Shown: piece after piece, positions 34,337 to 43,868 of the stretch | How positions within the stretch are numbered: position 1 is the first letter of the stretch | Layout of the letters: the number at the start of each line of letters is the position of its first letter | Assembly: GCF_963676735.1 (NCBI RefSeq) | Contig: NZ_OY781464.1 | Span: 4,993,001-5,057,000 of the forward strand | Direction of reading: 5' to 3' | Length of the DNA: 64,000 nt | Origin: an uncultured Draconibacterium sp. | GTDB taxonomy: Bacteria; Bacteroidota; Bacteroidia; Bacteroidales; Prolixibacteraceae | The notes under the pieces: model-generated | Database searches by the model: none | What the model was told of the DNA's origin: nothing | Seen by the model: only the letters and a program-made list of their open reading frames with translations | Made by a program: the position numbers and the translations under genes

Positions 34337-35002
34337 ATGGTAGACAGACTTTCAGATCCTATTGGACGACTGATGGGGCTACGTTATAAATCGCACCCCT
34401 GGCACGGTGTTTTTATTGGAGAAAATGCTCCCGAAGAATTAACTGCTTTTATAGAAGTGGTTTCAACAGATACAGTTAAATACGAAATTGATAAAGATAG
34501 CGGTTACCTTCGCGTGGATCGGCCGCAAAAATTCTCGAATGTTGTTCCGGCGCTTTATGGTTTTATTCCGCAAACCTATTGTGGCAACAAAGTGGGCGAA
34601 TACTGTAGTGAGAAAGCAGGCCGGAAAAATATTAAAGGTGATGGCGATCCGATTGATATTTGTGTACTAACAGAAAAGGATCTGGCACACGGCGATTTGT
34701 TGGTTACCGCGCGTCCGATTGGCGGATTCAGAATGATTGATGGCGACCAGGCAGATGATAAGATTATTGCCGTTTTGGATAACGATACTGTTTATGGCCA
34801 TTTTACTGATGTTAGCCAGGTGCCCGAGATTGTTATTCAACGATTAGAGCATTATTTTTTGACTTACAAAGATATGCCTGGCGTTGACTCAAATACAGAA
34901 ATTGCAGCAACTTATGGGCAGGAAGAAGCGCTTGAGGTTGTTAGGCTGTCAGTTGAAGATTACAATAATAAGTTTGCAAACTTAGGCAAACTGCTCGCAT
35001 AA
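34337..35002 (+). CDS. ppa: inorganic pyrophosphatase (family I)
   Basis: 221 residues. The metal-binding motif DGDPID (102-107) with Asp102, 104 and 107 identifies the soluble family I enzyme, which hydrolyses PPi released in biosynthesis. The Bacteroidota version is longer than the E. coli enzyme and carries an N-terminal region of about 45 residues, as here. A bidirectional terminator separates it from the convergent M14 peptidase gene. Confidence 0.93.
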   Translation: MVDRLSDPIGRLMGLRYKSHPWHGVFIGENAPEELTAFIEVVSTDTVKYEIDKDSGYLRVDRPQKFSNVVPALYGFIPQTYCGNKVGEYCSEKAGRKNIKGDGDPIDICVLTEKDLAHGDLLVTARPIGGFRMIDGDQADDKIIAVLDNDTVYGHFTDVSQVPEIVIQRLEHYFLTYKDMPGVDSNTEIAATYGQEEALEVVRLSVEDYNNKFANLGKLLA

Positions 35003-35038
35003 AAAAAGGCCTTATTTTTTTGAGAATCAGGCCTTTTC
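35003..35038. terminator. bidirectional terminator between ppa and the M14 peptidase
   Basis: AAAAAGGCCT and AGGCCTTTT form a 9-bp stem, flanked by A and T tracts, in the gap between two convergent stops. Confidence 0.88.
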
Positions 35039-35039
35039 T

Positions 35040-36782
35040 CTATTTATAAATTCGGGCTACGGGGTAACGTTTGTACGTTTCTTCAGCCCATTCAGAGTTG
35101 TTGTAGATAAACCCGAGCTGCGCACGATGGTTTTGTGCAAATTCCGGGTCAGATGCTCGTTTATTCTCCAGCTTTTCTTTTAACTCCGGATGTTCCTTCA
35201 GGTACTTCATGGCATTTTCCTCAAATCCATACGATGAGAAATATTCACGAGTATCCAGTATCTGATCGAAGAAATTCCAGCGGAAGAATGAATCACGGGC
35301 TTTGGGTTCCAGTAGTTCAAGCAAATATTTAATTTTCTTTTGCCGAACCGGGATTACCAGGTCGCCGGCATAATAGTTAATCTCCTGCGTTTCACTGCGG
35401 GTAGTAACTTTGTGGTGAAAATAGTGCCCGTTGTTTAAGCGTTCTGCATCAGAATATTCTTCAATGTAATATACCTCTACTTCAAGTGTAGTGTCGGTGG
35501 GTAAGCGCGAAAATTCAATTTCATTAAGTTCCAGCAGTTGAATTACACGACTCCAGGCCTGTGGCAAAATGTAAAATTCCGGCACCTTTATTTCTTCGGT
35601 TGCCTTGTACTGCGTAAAATATTTGATGTTAGCGGTATATGGTTTGCTTTTATCGTAGCCAAATCGAGGGAGACCGGTTACCGGGCTAATTTGTTCGCGA
35701 TCCACCTCATAGCCTTTAAATTCAATCGTTTCAAATTTGGTGGTATCCAATTCAAAATTAATATTGTGGGTTTTTGCTTCCACCGATTCTGCAATCCCTG
35801 TTTTACGGCTTTCAATAATTTCTTTTGAATGTGCCGAGGTGAATCTTGCCAAAACTTCAATAAACTGGTAGCATGATTTTACGCGGTCTGCATAATTTTT
35901 GTAAACATGATTTTCGGTCATCATACCATAGCTGTTAAATAAGGCGGCATAGCCTGAAGAATAGCGGGCGCTTTCCTGAGTCATTTTTATACCCATTTTA
36001 GGATCGGGGTACATCCAGCTTACATACGGGATTAATTCATAATCGCCTTTTTTCATGTTTTCGTAAAGCCCGGGTAGTAGTTTGTTTCGGATAAATTTTT
36101 CCTGGCTTGGCGGAAACATATCGGGCGATGGGGCAATCAGCGTTACACTGTATTGGTGTTCTGAGCCGTTGGTGGTGTGGGTATCCAAAAATACATCGGG
36201 GTCCCATTGGCTAAAAATCCGGTTGAAACTTTTTGCATTTTCCGAGTCGCATTTCACAAAATCACGATTAAGATCGAGGTTGCCGGCATTGCCCCTGAAA
36301 CCTGTTTCGTAAGGTGTTGTTTGCCCCGAGCGGTTGTAGGCACTGCGTTGCAACAAGCCGCCAATGCTATAGGCCGGAATAATTACAATTACGGTATTTT
36401 CCAGCAGGTCAGCCATATTGTTGTGGTTGCGTAAAATATTGTCGGCAAATTCAAGGCTGGCATCAATTCCGCATGGCTCTCCTGCGTGAATGCCATTGTT
36501 AATCAGTAAAACTGTCTTACCCTGAGCTTTTATTTTATCCGGGCTAAATTCGGCTTCGCTGTTAATTATGAAAGTATGCAGTGGCTTTCCAGCATCAGTT
36601 AAGCCATTTTCTATAAGTTTGGCATTGTCGTATTCCGAATCCAGCAGTTTAAACATTTCAATAATTTCGTAGTAGGTTGGGGTGTAGTTCTGCTCGTACT
36701 TAAGGTGGAGCAATGGCTTTTGTGCAAACAGAAAAAAGGGCATTGCAAAAAAGGCAATGAGCAGGGCAGTTGTTTTTGTCAT
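35040..36782 (-). CDS. M14 family zinc carboxypeptidase
   Basis: 580 residues with a signal peptide (1-20). Zinc ligands of the M14 fold are visible: NNGIHAGEP (His99, Glu102) and DTHTTNG (His202). The NLDLNRDFVK segment (168-177) has the substrate-binding Asn/Arg. The region after ~330 is a long C-terminal extension without a named domain. It should trim amino acids from peptides in the periplasm or outside the cell. It follows folA on the same strand after 39 bases. Confidence 0.88.
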   Translation of the reverse strand: MTKTTALLIAFFAMPFFLFAQKPLLHLKYEQNYTPTYYEIIEMFKLLDSEYDNAKLIENGLTDAGKPLHTFIINSEAEFSPDKIKAQGKTVLLINNGIHAGEPCGIDASLEFADNILRNHNNMADLLENTVIVIIPAYSIGGLLQRSAYNRSGQTTPYETGFRGNAGNLDLNRDFVKCDSENAKSFNRIFSQWDPDVFLDTHTTNGSEHQYSVTLIAPSPDMFPPSQEKFIRNKLLPGLYENMKKGDYELIPYVSWMYPDPKMGIKMTQESARYSSGYAALFNSYGMMTENHVYKNYADRVKSCYQFIEVLARFTSAHSKEIIESRKTGIAESVEAKTHNINFELDTTKFETIEFKGYEVDREQISPVTGLPRFGYDKSKPYTANIKYFTQYKATEEIKVPEFYILPQAWSRVIQLLELNEIEFSRLPTDTTLEVEVYYIEEYSDAERLNNGHYFHHKVTTRSETQEINYYAGDLVIPVRQKKIKYLLELLEPKARDSFFRWNFFDQILDTREYFSSYGFEENAMKYLKEHPELKEKLENKRASDPEFAQNHRAQLGFIYNNSEWAEETYKRYPVARIYK

Positions 36783-36821
36783 TGTATAAAGTTTTTACAG
36801 CAAAGCTGCAGACCGCAAAAT

Positions 36822-37325
36822 TTATTTTCGCTCTAAATCTAAATAAGAATAGCTAAAGTCGTTCTTTTCGTCGTAAAAATCTTCACGATTAAGTTCTTTC
36901 CAGTTCTGGTAATCAATTTCAGGGAAAAATGTGTCGGCCTCAAATGGTTGATGAACCAGAGTAAGGTAAAGTTTTCCGGCCAGCGGGAAGAACTGTCGGT
37001 AAATCATTCCGCCACCAATAATAAAAGCTTCTTCTTCGTTTTTTACCTTTTCAATGGCTTCTTCAATCGAAAATACGGTTTCGCAGCCCTCAAAAACATC
37101 CTCTTTTTTATCGGTAATAATTATGTGTCGTCGGTTGGGTAGCGGCCATTTGGGTAACGACAACAAAGTATTACGGCCCATAATTATTGTATGTCCGCTG
37201 GTAATGGCTTTAAAACGCTTTAAATCGTTTGGTAAATGAAAAAGTAAGTCGTTGTTTTTTCCAATTGCAAAATTCTCGGCAATGGCAACAATTATAGAGA
37301 TATTCCTGTGTATTTTATTTGTCAT
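36822..37325 (-). CDS. folA: dihydrofolate reductase
   Basis: 167 residues. NADPH-dependent reduction of dihydrofolate to tetrahydrofolate. The opening ISIIVAIAENFAIGKNNDLLFHLPNDLKRFK has the Met20-loop region and the substrate Asp34 in LPNDL. IIMGRNTLLSL holds the nucleotide-binding Gly-Arg, and FIIGGGMIYRQ is the conserved GG loop. It lies 14 bases after thyA, the enzyme that produces its substrate, so they form an operon. Confidence 0.96.
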   Translation of the reverse strand: MTNKIHRNISIIVAIAENFAIGKNNDLLFHLPNDLKRFKAITSGHTIIMGRNTLLSLPKWPLPNRRHIIITDKKEDVFEGCETVFSIEEAIEKVKNEEEAFIIGGGMIYRQFFPLAGKLYLTLVHQPFEADTFFPEIDYQNWKELNREDFYDEKNDFSYSYLDLERK

Positions 37326-37339
37326 TTTTTTATCAGCAT

Positions 37340-38233
37340 TTAAACGGCAACAGCACCTTTAATCAGCGGATGCGATTGGTAGCCAATTAATTCAAAGTCG
37401 TCAATTTTAAAGTCGAAAATGTTTTTTACATCCGGATTTATCTTCATGGTTGGCAGCGGGTAGGGTTCGCGCGTTAGCTGCAATTTTACCTGTTCAATAT
37501 GGTTCGAGTAAATATGTACATCGCCAAAGCTGTGCACAAAATCGCCGGGTTCCAGTCCGCTTACCTGAGCTATCATCATAGTTAACAAAGCATAGGAAGC
37601 AATATTAAAAGGAACGCCTAAAAATACGTCTGCACTACGTTGATACAGTTGGCAAGATAATTTTCCGTCGCTCACATAAAACTGAAACAGCGTATGGCAA
37701 GGCGGCAGGCCGGCAATGGCCATTTCTTCAACTTCCGGTGGGTTCCAGGCCGAAACTATAAGGCGTCTTCCGTTGGGGCTTTCGTTGTTCTCTTGCAGGT
37801 ATTTTATCTCGTTAACCACCCACTTAATCTGGTCGATGCCCGAAAAATCGCGCCATTGTTTTCCGTAAACCGGACCCAGTTCTCCCCATGTTGCAGCAAA
37901 CTGCTCATTGTTGGCTATTTTCTGCGAGAATTCGCGAATTGATTCGCCCTGAAATTCTGCACTCTGTTTGTAACGTCGGTAAGGCCAGGCATCCCAGATA
38001 TGTACATTGTTTTGGGCCAGGTACCGAAGGTTGGTATCGCCGGCTAAAAACCAAAGCAATTCGTGAATAATGGATTTCAGATGCAGCTTTTTTGTTGTTA
38101 CTACCGGGAATCCTTCGCTCAAATCAAAACGCATTTGGTGTCCAAACCGACTGATGGTTCCTGTTCCGGTTCGATCTTTCTTCTCTGTCCCTTTTTCCAG
38201 TATGGTCTCCAACAAATCTAAATACTGCCTCAT
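37340..38233 (-). CDS. thyA: thymidylate synthase
   Basis: 297 residues. Methylates dUMP to dTMP using methylene-tetrahydrofolate. Catalytic Cys179 is in LPPCHTLFQFYV, DRTGTGT (20-26) opens the active site, and RSADVFLGVPFNIASYA is the dUMP-binding segment. The C-terminal tail ends KGAVAV, as in bacterial enzymes. A thyA-folA pair with the M14 gene behind it forms one minus-strand transcript. Confidence 0.97.
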   Translation of the reverse strand: MRQYLDLLETILEKGTEKKDRTGTGTISRFGHQMRFDLSEGFPVVTTKKLHLKSIIHELLWFLAGDTNLRYLAQNNVHIWDAWPYRRYKQSAEFQGESIREFSQKIANNEQFAATWGELGPVYGKQWRDFSGIDQIKWVVNEIKYLQENNESPNGRRLIVSAWNPPEVEEMAIAGLPPCHTLFQFYVSDGKLSCQLYQRSADVFLGVPFNIASYALLTMMIAQVSGLEPGDFVHSFGDVHIYSNHIEQVKLQLTREPYPLPTMKINPDVKNIFDFKIDDFELIGYQSHPLIKGAVAV

Positions 38234-38288
38234 TTCTTTTTTTTTAGTAGCACACCTTCCGACAAAGCGGCTTGTACTATTTCTCTTG

Positions 38289-38296
38289 CAAAAATA
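38289..38296 (-). promoter_or_regulatory. probable -7 box for thyA-folA
   Basis: On the minus strand TATTTTTG fits TAnnTTTG and lies 55 bases before the thyA start. No TTTG at the ideal upstream distance. Confidence 0.45.
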
Positions 38297-38388
38297 ATTG
38301 TTCGAAAGAATCTGCTTTCTGTTTCACGGGTTTAAATATTCACAATTGCCCTAAGTTTGTTAACGGCTGAGGTTTTCAATGTAAGGGT

Positions 38389-39204
38389 TCAATTGTTTTC
38401 TTGTGGGTTTATTGGTGCGCCACATTTTTTGCAGAAAGCCGCATCGTCGTCGTGCGAATGGTGCAGGCATTGTGGGCATACCTGGGTATTTTTCTCAATG
38501 GTTGGATTAATGATTTCGGCAGTAACAATTCCGGTAGGAACGGCAATAATGGCGTAGCCCATAATCATTACAATACTTGCCAGAAACTGTCCCATTGGAG
38601 TTTCGGGGCTGATATCGCCATAGCCCACCGTTGTTAATGTAACAATGGCCCAGTAAATTCCGCGCGGAATGCTGGAGAAACCATGCTCCGGGCCTTCAAC
38701 CAGGTACATGATGGTGCCAACAATTATAACCAGAATAATAACAAAATAAATAAACACACTAATTTTAGCCCGGCTTGCCCAGATGGCTCGTGCCAGCGAA
38801 CGTCCGGCAAGGGTGTAACGGGTTAATTTTAATATTCTGAAAATACGTAGCAAGCGCAAAATACGTATTACCACCAGGCTGTGTGAGCCAACCACCACCA
38901 AACTAATGTATGTTGGTAAAACCGATAATAAATCGATAATGCCGTAAAAGCTGAAAATGTACCGAAAGGGCTTATCAACAATTGCAATGCGCAGCAGGTA
39001 TTCGATGGTAAAAATTATGGTTATACCCCATTCCATTCCATGAAGCAGTTCCTGGTGGTTTTGTCGAATGCCGGGAACACTTTCGAGCATCACCAAGGCC
39101 ACACTAAGGATGATAACAACTAAAAGCGAAACATCGAAAAATTTTCCCGAGGGAGTGTCGGCTTCAAAAATAATTTCGTAGATCTTTTGTTTGGCTGTAC
39201 TCAT
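38389..39204 (-). CDS. voltage-gated-type potassium channel with C-terminal zinc ribbon
   Basis: 271 residues. Six-helix channel: S4 at 112-130 has basic residues every third position (Arg114, 117, 120, 123, Lys126, Arg129). The selectivity filter is TVGYGD (192-197) between S5 and S6. After S6 comes a short tail with four cysteines (Cys243, 246, 258, 261) in CPQC...CKKCG, a zinc ribbon. The channel part resembles bacterial Kv/KvAP-type proteins. The zinc ribbon is a cytoplasmic addition that could mark metal- or redox-linked gating, which is inference. No neighbour suggests a role. Confidence 0.9.
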   Translation of the reverse strand: MSTAKQKIYEIIFEADTPSGKFFDVSLLVVIILSVALVMLESVPGIRQNHQELLHGMEWGITIIFTIEYLLRIAIVDKPFRYIFSFYGIIDLLSVLPTYISLVVVGSHSLVVIRILRLLRIFRILKLTRYTLAGRSLARAIWASRAKISVFIYFVIILVIIVGTIMYLVEGPEHGFSSIPRGIYWAIVTLTTVGYGDISPETPMGQFLASIVMIMGYAIIAVPTGIVTAEIINPTIEKNTQVCPQCLHHSHDDDAAFCKKCGAPINPQENN

Positions 39205-39322
39205 CTGTTTTCGATATTATTTTTAAAGATACTGTTTTTTTCTAAACACAGTTTTGGCAATTGCAATAGGAATTAGCTTCCTGAAAGATAGAAGAAATGA
39301 AGCTGTTGGGGTGCAAGGGTGA

Positions 39323-39357
39323 AAAAACAAAAGCCTTCCCTGATTCAGGAAAGGCTC
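39323..39357 (-). terminator. ald terminator
   Basis: On the minus strand AGCCTTTCCTG and CAGGGAAGGCT form an 11-nt stem with one mismatch, followed by TTTTGTTTTTTC. It lies 25 bases after the ald stop. Confidence 0.88.
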
Positions 39358-39381
39358 GTGAAAATATTGCGAGTTGGTTTT

Positions 39382-40494
39382 TTATAAAACAGTTTCAACT
39401 TTTTGGTAAGGCAAGTCAAAGGCCTCTGCAACTCCTTTGTATACCACTTTGCCATCAACCACATTTAAGCCTTTGCGTAATGGTTCGCTATCAATGCAAG
39501 CTTGTTTCCAGCCTTTTTCTGCAATTTCAATAGCATACGGAAGCGTTGCATTTGTTAATGCAATGGTTGAAGTACGTGGTACAGCACCCGGCATGTTGGC
39601 AACACAATAGTGTAATACATCGTCGATTACAAAAGTAGGTTCGGCATGCGTAGTTGCCTTGGTGGTTTCAAAACAACCTCCCTGGTCAACAGCAACGTCA
39701 ACCAAAACAGTTCCGGGTTTCATGGTGTTAAGCATGTCGCGGGTAATTAAGCGCGGAGCTTTTGCACCAGGAATTAATACCGCGCCAATGATAACGTCGT
39801 TTAGCTTTACCATTTCCCGAATGTTGTATTCGTTACTCATCATGGTTTTAACGTTTGGCGGCATAATATCATCGAGGTAGCGCAAGCGTGGTAACGATAC
39901 ATCCATAATGGTAACATCAGCACCCAGGCCAGCTGCCATTTTTGCAGCTTCGGTACCAACAATACCACCACCAATAATCAGTACATTTGCCGGAGGAACG
40001 CCTGGTACTCCGCCAAGTAAAACACCATAACCGCCAAATGTTTTTTCAAGGTATTTTGCACCTTCCTGAACCGACATACGGCCTGCAACTTCGCTCATTG
40101 GTACCAAAAGCGGTAACGATCGGTCGGCTAGTTCAACTGTTTCGTAAGCTAAACAAATCGACTTGTTTTCTATCATGGCATACGTTAATGGCTCGCACGA
40201 AGCAAAGTGGAAGTAGGTATAAAGAATCTGTCCTTCTTTAATTAATTTGTATTCCGGCTCAATCGGCTCTTTTACTTTGATGATCATATCTGCAATAGCA
40301 TAAACATCTTCAATGGTGGGGAGCATTTTCGCACCGGCGTCTGTGTAATCATCATCCTGGAAACCGCTACCCAGTCCACCTCCGGCCTGTACATATACAT
40401 CGTGGCCTCGTTTAACCAATTCCGCAGCACCTGCAGGTGTTAATGCAATGCGGTTTTCGTTATTCTTAATCTCTTTTGGTACACCAATTATCAT
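39382..40494 (-). CDS. ald: alanine dehydrogenase
   Basis: 370 residues. Interconverts L-alanine and pyruvate plus ammonia with NAD. The opening MIIGVPKEIKNNENRIALTP is the family mark. Lys75 in VKEP and His96 in YFHFA are the active-site pair, and VLIIGGGIVGTEAAKMA is the Rossmann NAD site. LVDVAVDQGGCFETTKATTH contains the catalytic Asp. The paralogous transhydrogenase alpha subunit would be longer and carry membrane helices, absent here. It is divergent from the aminotransferase at 40730. Confidence 0.96.
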   Translation of the reverse strand: MIIGVPKEIKNNENRIALTPAGAAELVKRGHDVYVQAGGGLGSGFQDDDYTDAGAKMLPTIEDVYAIADMIIKVKEPIEPEYKLIKEGQILYTYFHFASCEPLTYAMIENKSICLAYETVELADRSLPLLVPMSEVAGRMSVQEGAKYLEKTFGGYGVLLGGVPGVPPANVLIIGGGIVGTEAAKMAAGLGADVTIMDVSLPRLRYLDDIMPPNVKTMMSNEYNIREMVKLNDVIIGAVLIPGAKAPRLITRDMLNTMKPGTVLVDVAVDQGGCFETTKATTHAEPTFVIDDVLHYCVANMPGAVPRTSTIALTNATLPYAIEIAEKGWKQACIDSEPLRKGLNVVDGKVVYKGVAEAFDLPYQKVETVL

Positions 40495-40524
40495 TTCTTA
40501 AAATATTTGAGTTTTTTCTTAGTT

Positions 40525-40532
40525 CAAAAATA
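40525..40532 (-). promoter_or_regulatory. probable -7 box for ald
   Basis: On the minus strand TATTTTTG fits TAnnTTTG, 30 bases before the ald start, in the 235-base divergent gap with the aminotransferase gene. Confidence 0.5.
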
Positions 40533-40695
40533 GACCACTCGATATGACTAAAACATGATAAATTCTCAGGATTTCAAATAAAATACATTTTTGCGATTGC
40601 TTCACTCATAGGCGATTAAGAATTTAGAAGTTAAGTTTGTAATAAGATGTTAATTTGTCTGAATTTATGCATTATTAATTTCAGATTGATAATCT

Positions 40696-40703
40696 TATAT
40701 TTG
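40696..40703 (+). promoter_or_regulatory. probable -7 box for the aminotransferase gene
   Basis: TATATTTG fits TAnnTTTG and lies 26 bases before the start at 40730. The -33 region is weak. Confidence 0.5.
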
Positions 40704-40729
40704 CTTGCTTTTAAAATATATTTTATAAC

Positions 40730-41932
40730 ATGCCGACAGTATCAGACAGAGGAAGGATAATGCCTGATTCCCCAATCAGGAAATTAGCTCCGTTAGCTCA
40801 TGAAGCTAAAGAACGAGGGCTTAAAGTGTTCCATTTAAATATCGGACAACCCGATTTACCAACTCCTCCTGAGGCGCTGGCGGCAATCAAGTCGATCGAC
40901 AGAAAGATTCTGGAATATACACCCAGTGAAGGAATTTTGTCGTTTCGCCAAAAATTGGCCAAATATTACCACAAGTTCGACATTGACGTAACGCCTGACG
41001 ATATTATTGTTACATCGGGCGGGAGTGAGGCTGTAACTTTTGCTTTTATGAGTTGCCTTGATCCGGGTGATGAAATTATTGTGCCAGAACCTGCTTATGC
41101 TAATTACGAAGCTTTTGCAATTGTTGCGGGGGCAAAAATTAAATCGATACCCGGCGATATTGAAGAGGGTTTTGTATTGCCTCCGATTGAGGAGTTCGAA
41201 AAATTGATTACCCCAAAAACCAAGGGGATAATGATTTGTAACCCGAACAATCCAACCGGTTATTTGTATACGCAACAGGAAATGAATGCCATTCGTGACC
41301 TGGTAAAAAAATACGACCTCTACCTGTTTTCGGATGAGGTATATCGTGAGTTTTGTTACACGGGTGCTCCATACATTTCTGCCTTTCATCTCGAAGGCAT
41401 TGAGCAAAATGTGGTTCTGGTTGATTCTGTATCGAAACGTTACAGCGAATGTGGCTTGCGTATTGGCGCCTTGATTACAAAAAATGCAGCTGTTAAAAAG
41501 AATGTAATGAAGTTTTGCCAGGCACGATTAAGTCCGCCACTTATCGGGCAAATTGCCGCCGAAGCTTCGTTGGATGCCGATCCGGAATACATGCTTAATA
41601 ATTATAACGAGTATGTTCAGCGACGCAAATTTCTGATCGATGGGCTTAATCGCATTGATGGCGTATATTCGCCTATTCCGATGGGGGCTTTTTACACTGT
41701 TGCCCGCTTACCGGTTGATAATGCCGATAAATTTTGCGCATGGCTATTGTCCGACTTTCAGTATGAAAAGCAAACCCTGTTTTTGGCACCGGCTTCGGGC
41801 TTTTATACCGGTTCAGATAAAGGGCAGGACGAGGTGCGAATTGCATATGTGTTGAACAAAGCCGATTTGGCGGTTTGTTTAAAAATATTAACCGAAGCTT
41901 TAAAGGTTTATCCCGGAAGAACTTCCAAATAG
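40730..41932 (+). CDS. class I/II PLP-dependent aminotransferase
   Basis: 400 residues, fold type I. The PLP lysine is Lys236 in DSVSKRYSECGLRIG. NPNNPTG (171-177) and SDEVYREF (201-208) are the usual cofactor contacts, with Arg near the C-terminus for the substrate carboxylate. It belongs to the aspartate/aromatic-type group. Bacteroidota members of this group are often labelled aspartate aminotransferase, but the exact amino donor cannot be read here. It is divergent from alanine dehydrogenase and followed on the same strand by a small membrane protein. Confidence 0.85.
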   Translation: MPTVSDRGRIMPDSPIRKLAPLAHEAKERGLKVFHLNIGQPDLPTPPEALAAIKSIDRKILEYTPSEGILSFRQKLAKYYHKFDIDVTPDDIIVTSGGSEAVTFAFMSCLDPGDEIIVPEPAYANYEAFAIVAGAKIKSIPGDIEEGFVLPPIEEFEKLITPKTKGIMICNPNNPTGYLYTQQEMNAIRDLVKKYDLYLFSDEVYREFCYTGAPYISAFHLEGIEQNVVLVDSVSKRYSECGLRIGALITKNAAVKKNVMKFCQARLSPPLIGQIAAEASLDADPEYMLNNYNEYVQRRKFLIDGLNRIDGVYSPIPMGAFYTVARLPVDNADKFCAWLLSDFQYEKQTLFLAPASGFYTGSDKGQDEVRIAYVLNKADLAVCLKILTEALKVYPGRTSK

Positions 41933-41996
41933 AAAATAGTTTATAGATAATATTGGTAGGCATGCTGCGTTGGTATTAAAACTTAATCAGATAATT

Positions 41997-42377
41997 ATGC
42001 CTGCTACTCTTTCTTTTGGGAAAAAAATTGATTTGCTTGATAAAGACCATTTGGTGAGCCGAATTGCCTGTTTTCTTCTTGTTATTGTTTTTATTTTATA
42101 CCTGCTCTCTTTTGATAAAGGAGCCTCCGCATCGGTATTTGCCGGAGGTATGATTGGCTTATTGGTCTTACAGTTCTTGCTTCAATCGAAAGCTTTAAAT
42201 ATTATTTTGGCAGGAAGTATCTTTATTCTCAGTTTTTATTTTTTTCTGGCCGTTTGGTCAGAGTTCAATGATTTTGATGGGCTTACTAAAGCTGCCTGGG
42301 AGTTGCTGGTAATTGGTTGGGGAGGATGCCTTTTTATGGCAGGCCTGGCCTTTTTAATGCTCCGAAAGTATATATAG
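41997..42377 (+). CDS. unknown small membrane protein, four predicted helices
   Basis: 126 residues from ATG 41997, not recognised. After a short polar start it has about four hydrophobic segments: VSRIACFLLVIVFILYLLSF, GGMIGLLVLQFLL, IILAGSIFILSFYFFLAVW and LLVIGWGGCLFMAGLAFLML. It ends in a short basic tail. No motif is evident. It follows the aminotransferase by 64 bases and is closed by a bidirectional terminator. Confidence 0.65.
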   Translation: MPATLSFGKKIDLLDKDHLVSRIACFLLVIVFILYLLSFDKGASASVFAGGMIGLLVLQFLLQSKALNIILAGSIFILSFYFFLAVWSEFNDFDGLTKAAWELLVIGWGGCLFMAGLAFLMLRKYI

Positions 42378-42410
42378 TAACAGGACCGATTTTGTAAAAA
42401 AAAAGTAATA

Positions 42411-42447
42411 AAAAAATCCGGGTTGAAAAACAGCCCGGATTTTTTTT
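42411..42447. terminator. bidirectional terminator before dapL end
   Basis: AAAAAATCCGGG and CCCGGATTTTTT form a 12-bp stem with A and T tracts, between the convergent small membrane protein and dapL genes. Confidence 0.9.
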
Positions 42448-42467
42448 ATGTGTTATAAATATCAATG

Positions 42468-43697
42468 TTATGATAGATTTTTTACTCTTTCCATTGCTTC
42501 CAGTACATTTTCCCTGTCGGCAAAAGCCGAAAAACGAAAATAACCTTCACCGGCAGGGCCAAAGCCTGATCCTGGTGTTCCCACAATGTTAGCTTCATTT
42601 AACACTTTGTCAAAAAAGTCCCACGAGGTCATGTCGTTTTTGGTTTTAACCCATACGTATGGTGCGTTAACTCCACCGTAAACTTCGTAACCAATTTCGG
42701 CCAGGCTTTCGCGCATTATTTTTGCATTTTCCAGGTAGTAAGCAATTACTTCTTCCACCTCTTTTTTACCCTCTTCAGTGTAAATGGCAGCAGCAGCTTT
42801 TTGTACCGGGTACGAAACACCATTAAACTTCGTCGATTGGCGGCGGTTCCATAATGCTTTTACGGGGTGTGCTTTTCCTGCCGAATCAAAAGCAACCAAT
42901 TCTTTCGGTATAACAGTAATGGCGCAACGGGTACCGGTAAATCCTGCTGTTTTCGAGAAACTGCGGAACTCAATGGCTACCTTTTTTGCACCTTCAATTT
43001 CGTAAATCGAACGAGGAATACCTTCTTCAGTTATAAAAGCTTCGTAAGCCGCATCGTAAAGAATGATCGCATTTTTTTCGATGGCATAATCAACCCATTT
43101 CTTCAATTCTTCTTTCGAAGCAACCGTTCCTGTTGGATTGTTCGGGTAGCAAAGGAAAATCAGGTCAGGAGTTTCTGTTGGAAGCTCAGGAATAAAGCCG
43201 TTTTCTTTTGTACAAGGCATGTAAATAATTCCTTCGTAATGGCCATTTTCCTGGCAAGTGCCTGTTTTTCCGCTCATCACAGTAGTGTCGGCATAAACCG
43301 GGTAAACCGGGTCGCAAATGGCAATTTTATTGTTGTGGCCAAAAATCTCCTGAATGTTTCCGGTATCGCATTTCGAGCCGTCAGAAACAAAAATTTCATC
43401 TGCCGAAATATCTATACCTTTCTCCTGGTACGAGTTTTTTGCAATGGCTTCGCGTAAAAAAGCATACCCTTGTTCGGGGCCATAGCCTTTAAATGTTTCG
43501 CCTTTGGCCATTTCGTCAACACCTTCGTGAAAGGCTTTAACAACACTGGGTACCAGCGGCCGGGTAACATCTCCAATACCCATTTTAATAACCTTTTTGT
43601 CCGGGTTTGCTTCAATAAATTCGTTAACCCTACGTCCAATTTCCGGGAAAAGATACCCCGCCTGAAGTTTCAGGTAATTTTCGTTAATAAGTGCCAT
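42468..43697 (-). CDS. dapL: LL-diaminopimelate aminotransferase
   Basis: 409 residues. Converts tetrahydrodipicolinate to LL-diaminopimelate in one step, the shortcut route of plants, Chlamydia and Bacteroidota. The opening INENYLKLQAGYLFPEIGRRV, the GETFKGYGPEQGYAFLREAI segment (66-85) and the PLP site FRSFSKTAGFTGTR with Lys249 are diagnostic of DapL. It is divergent from the DapF homologue at 43869, and the two share the 171-base gap between them, a natural pairing for lysine and peptidoglycan synthesis. Confidence 0.96.
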   Translation of the reverse strand: MALINENYLKLQAGYLFPEIGRRVNEFIEANPDKKVIKMGIGDVTRPLVPSVVKAFHEGVDEMAKGETFKGYGPEQGYAFLREAIAKNSYQEKGIDISADEIFVSDGSKCDTGNIQEIFGHNNKIAICDPVYPVYADTTVMSGKTGTCQENGHYEGIIYMPCTKENGFIPELPTETPDLIFLCYPNNPTGTVASKEELKKWVDYAIEKNAIILYDAAYEAFITEEGIPRSIYEIEGAKKVAIEFRSFSKTAGFTGTRCAITVIPKELVAFDSAGKAHPVKALWNRRQSTKFNGVSYPVQKAAAAIYTEEGKKEVEEVIAYYLENAKIMRESLAEIGYEVYGGVNAPYVWVKTKNDMTSWDFFDKVLNEANIVGTPGSGFGPAGEGYFRFSAFADRENVLEAMERVKNLS

Positions 43698-43842
43698 ATC
43701 TGTCTATTTTATAATGATTTTCAGCAATTGAGGCGTAAAGATAAAAAAATCTACCGGCAAGTATTTTTTCAAGCTCTGTGCCTTTATGGCTATTTAGATT
43801 AATTTAATGCGGGTAGTCAGCTTTTATTTCTATCATCTGTAT

Positions 43843-43850
43843 TAGTTTTG
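43843..43850 (+). promoter_or_regulatory. probable -7 box for the dapF homologue
   Basis: TAGTTTTG fits TAnnTTTG and lies 18 bases before the ATG at 43869. It overlaps a TTG at 43848, so the longer reading is ruled out. Confidence 0.5.
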
Positions 43851-43868
43851 ACAAAAATTAATTTAATC

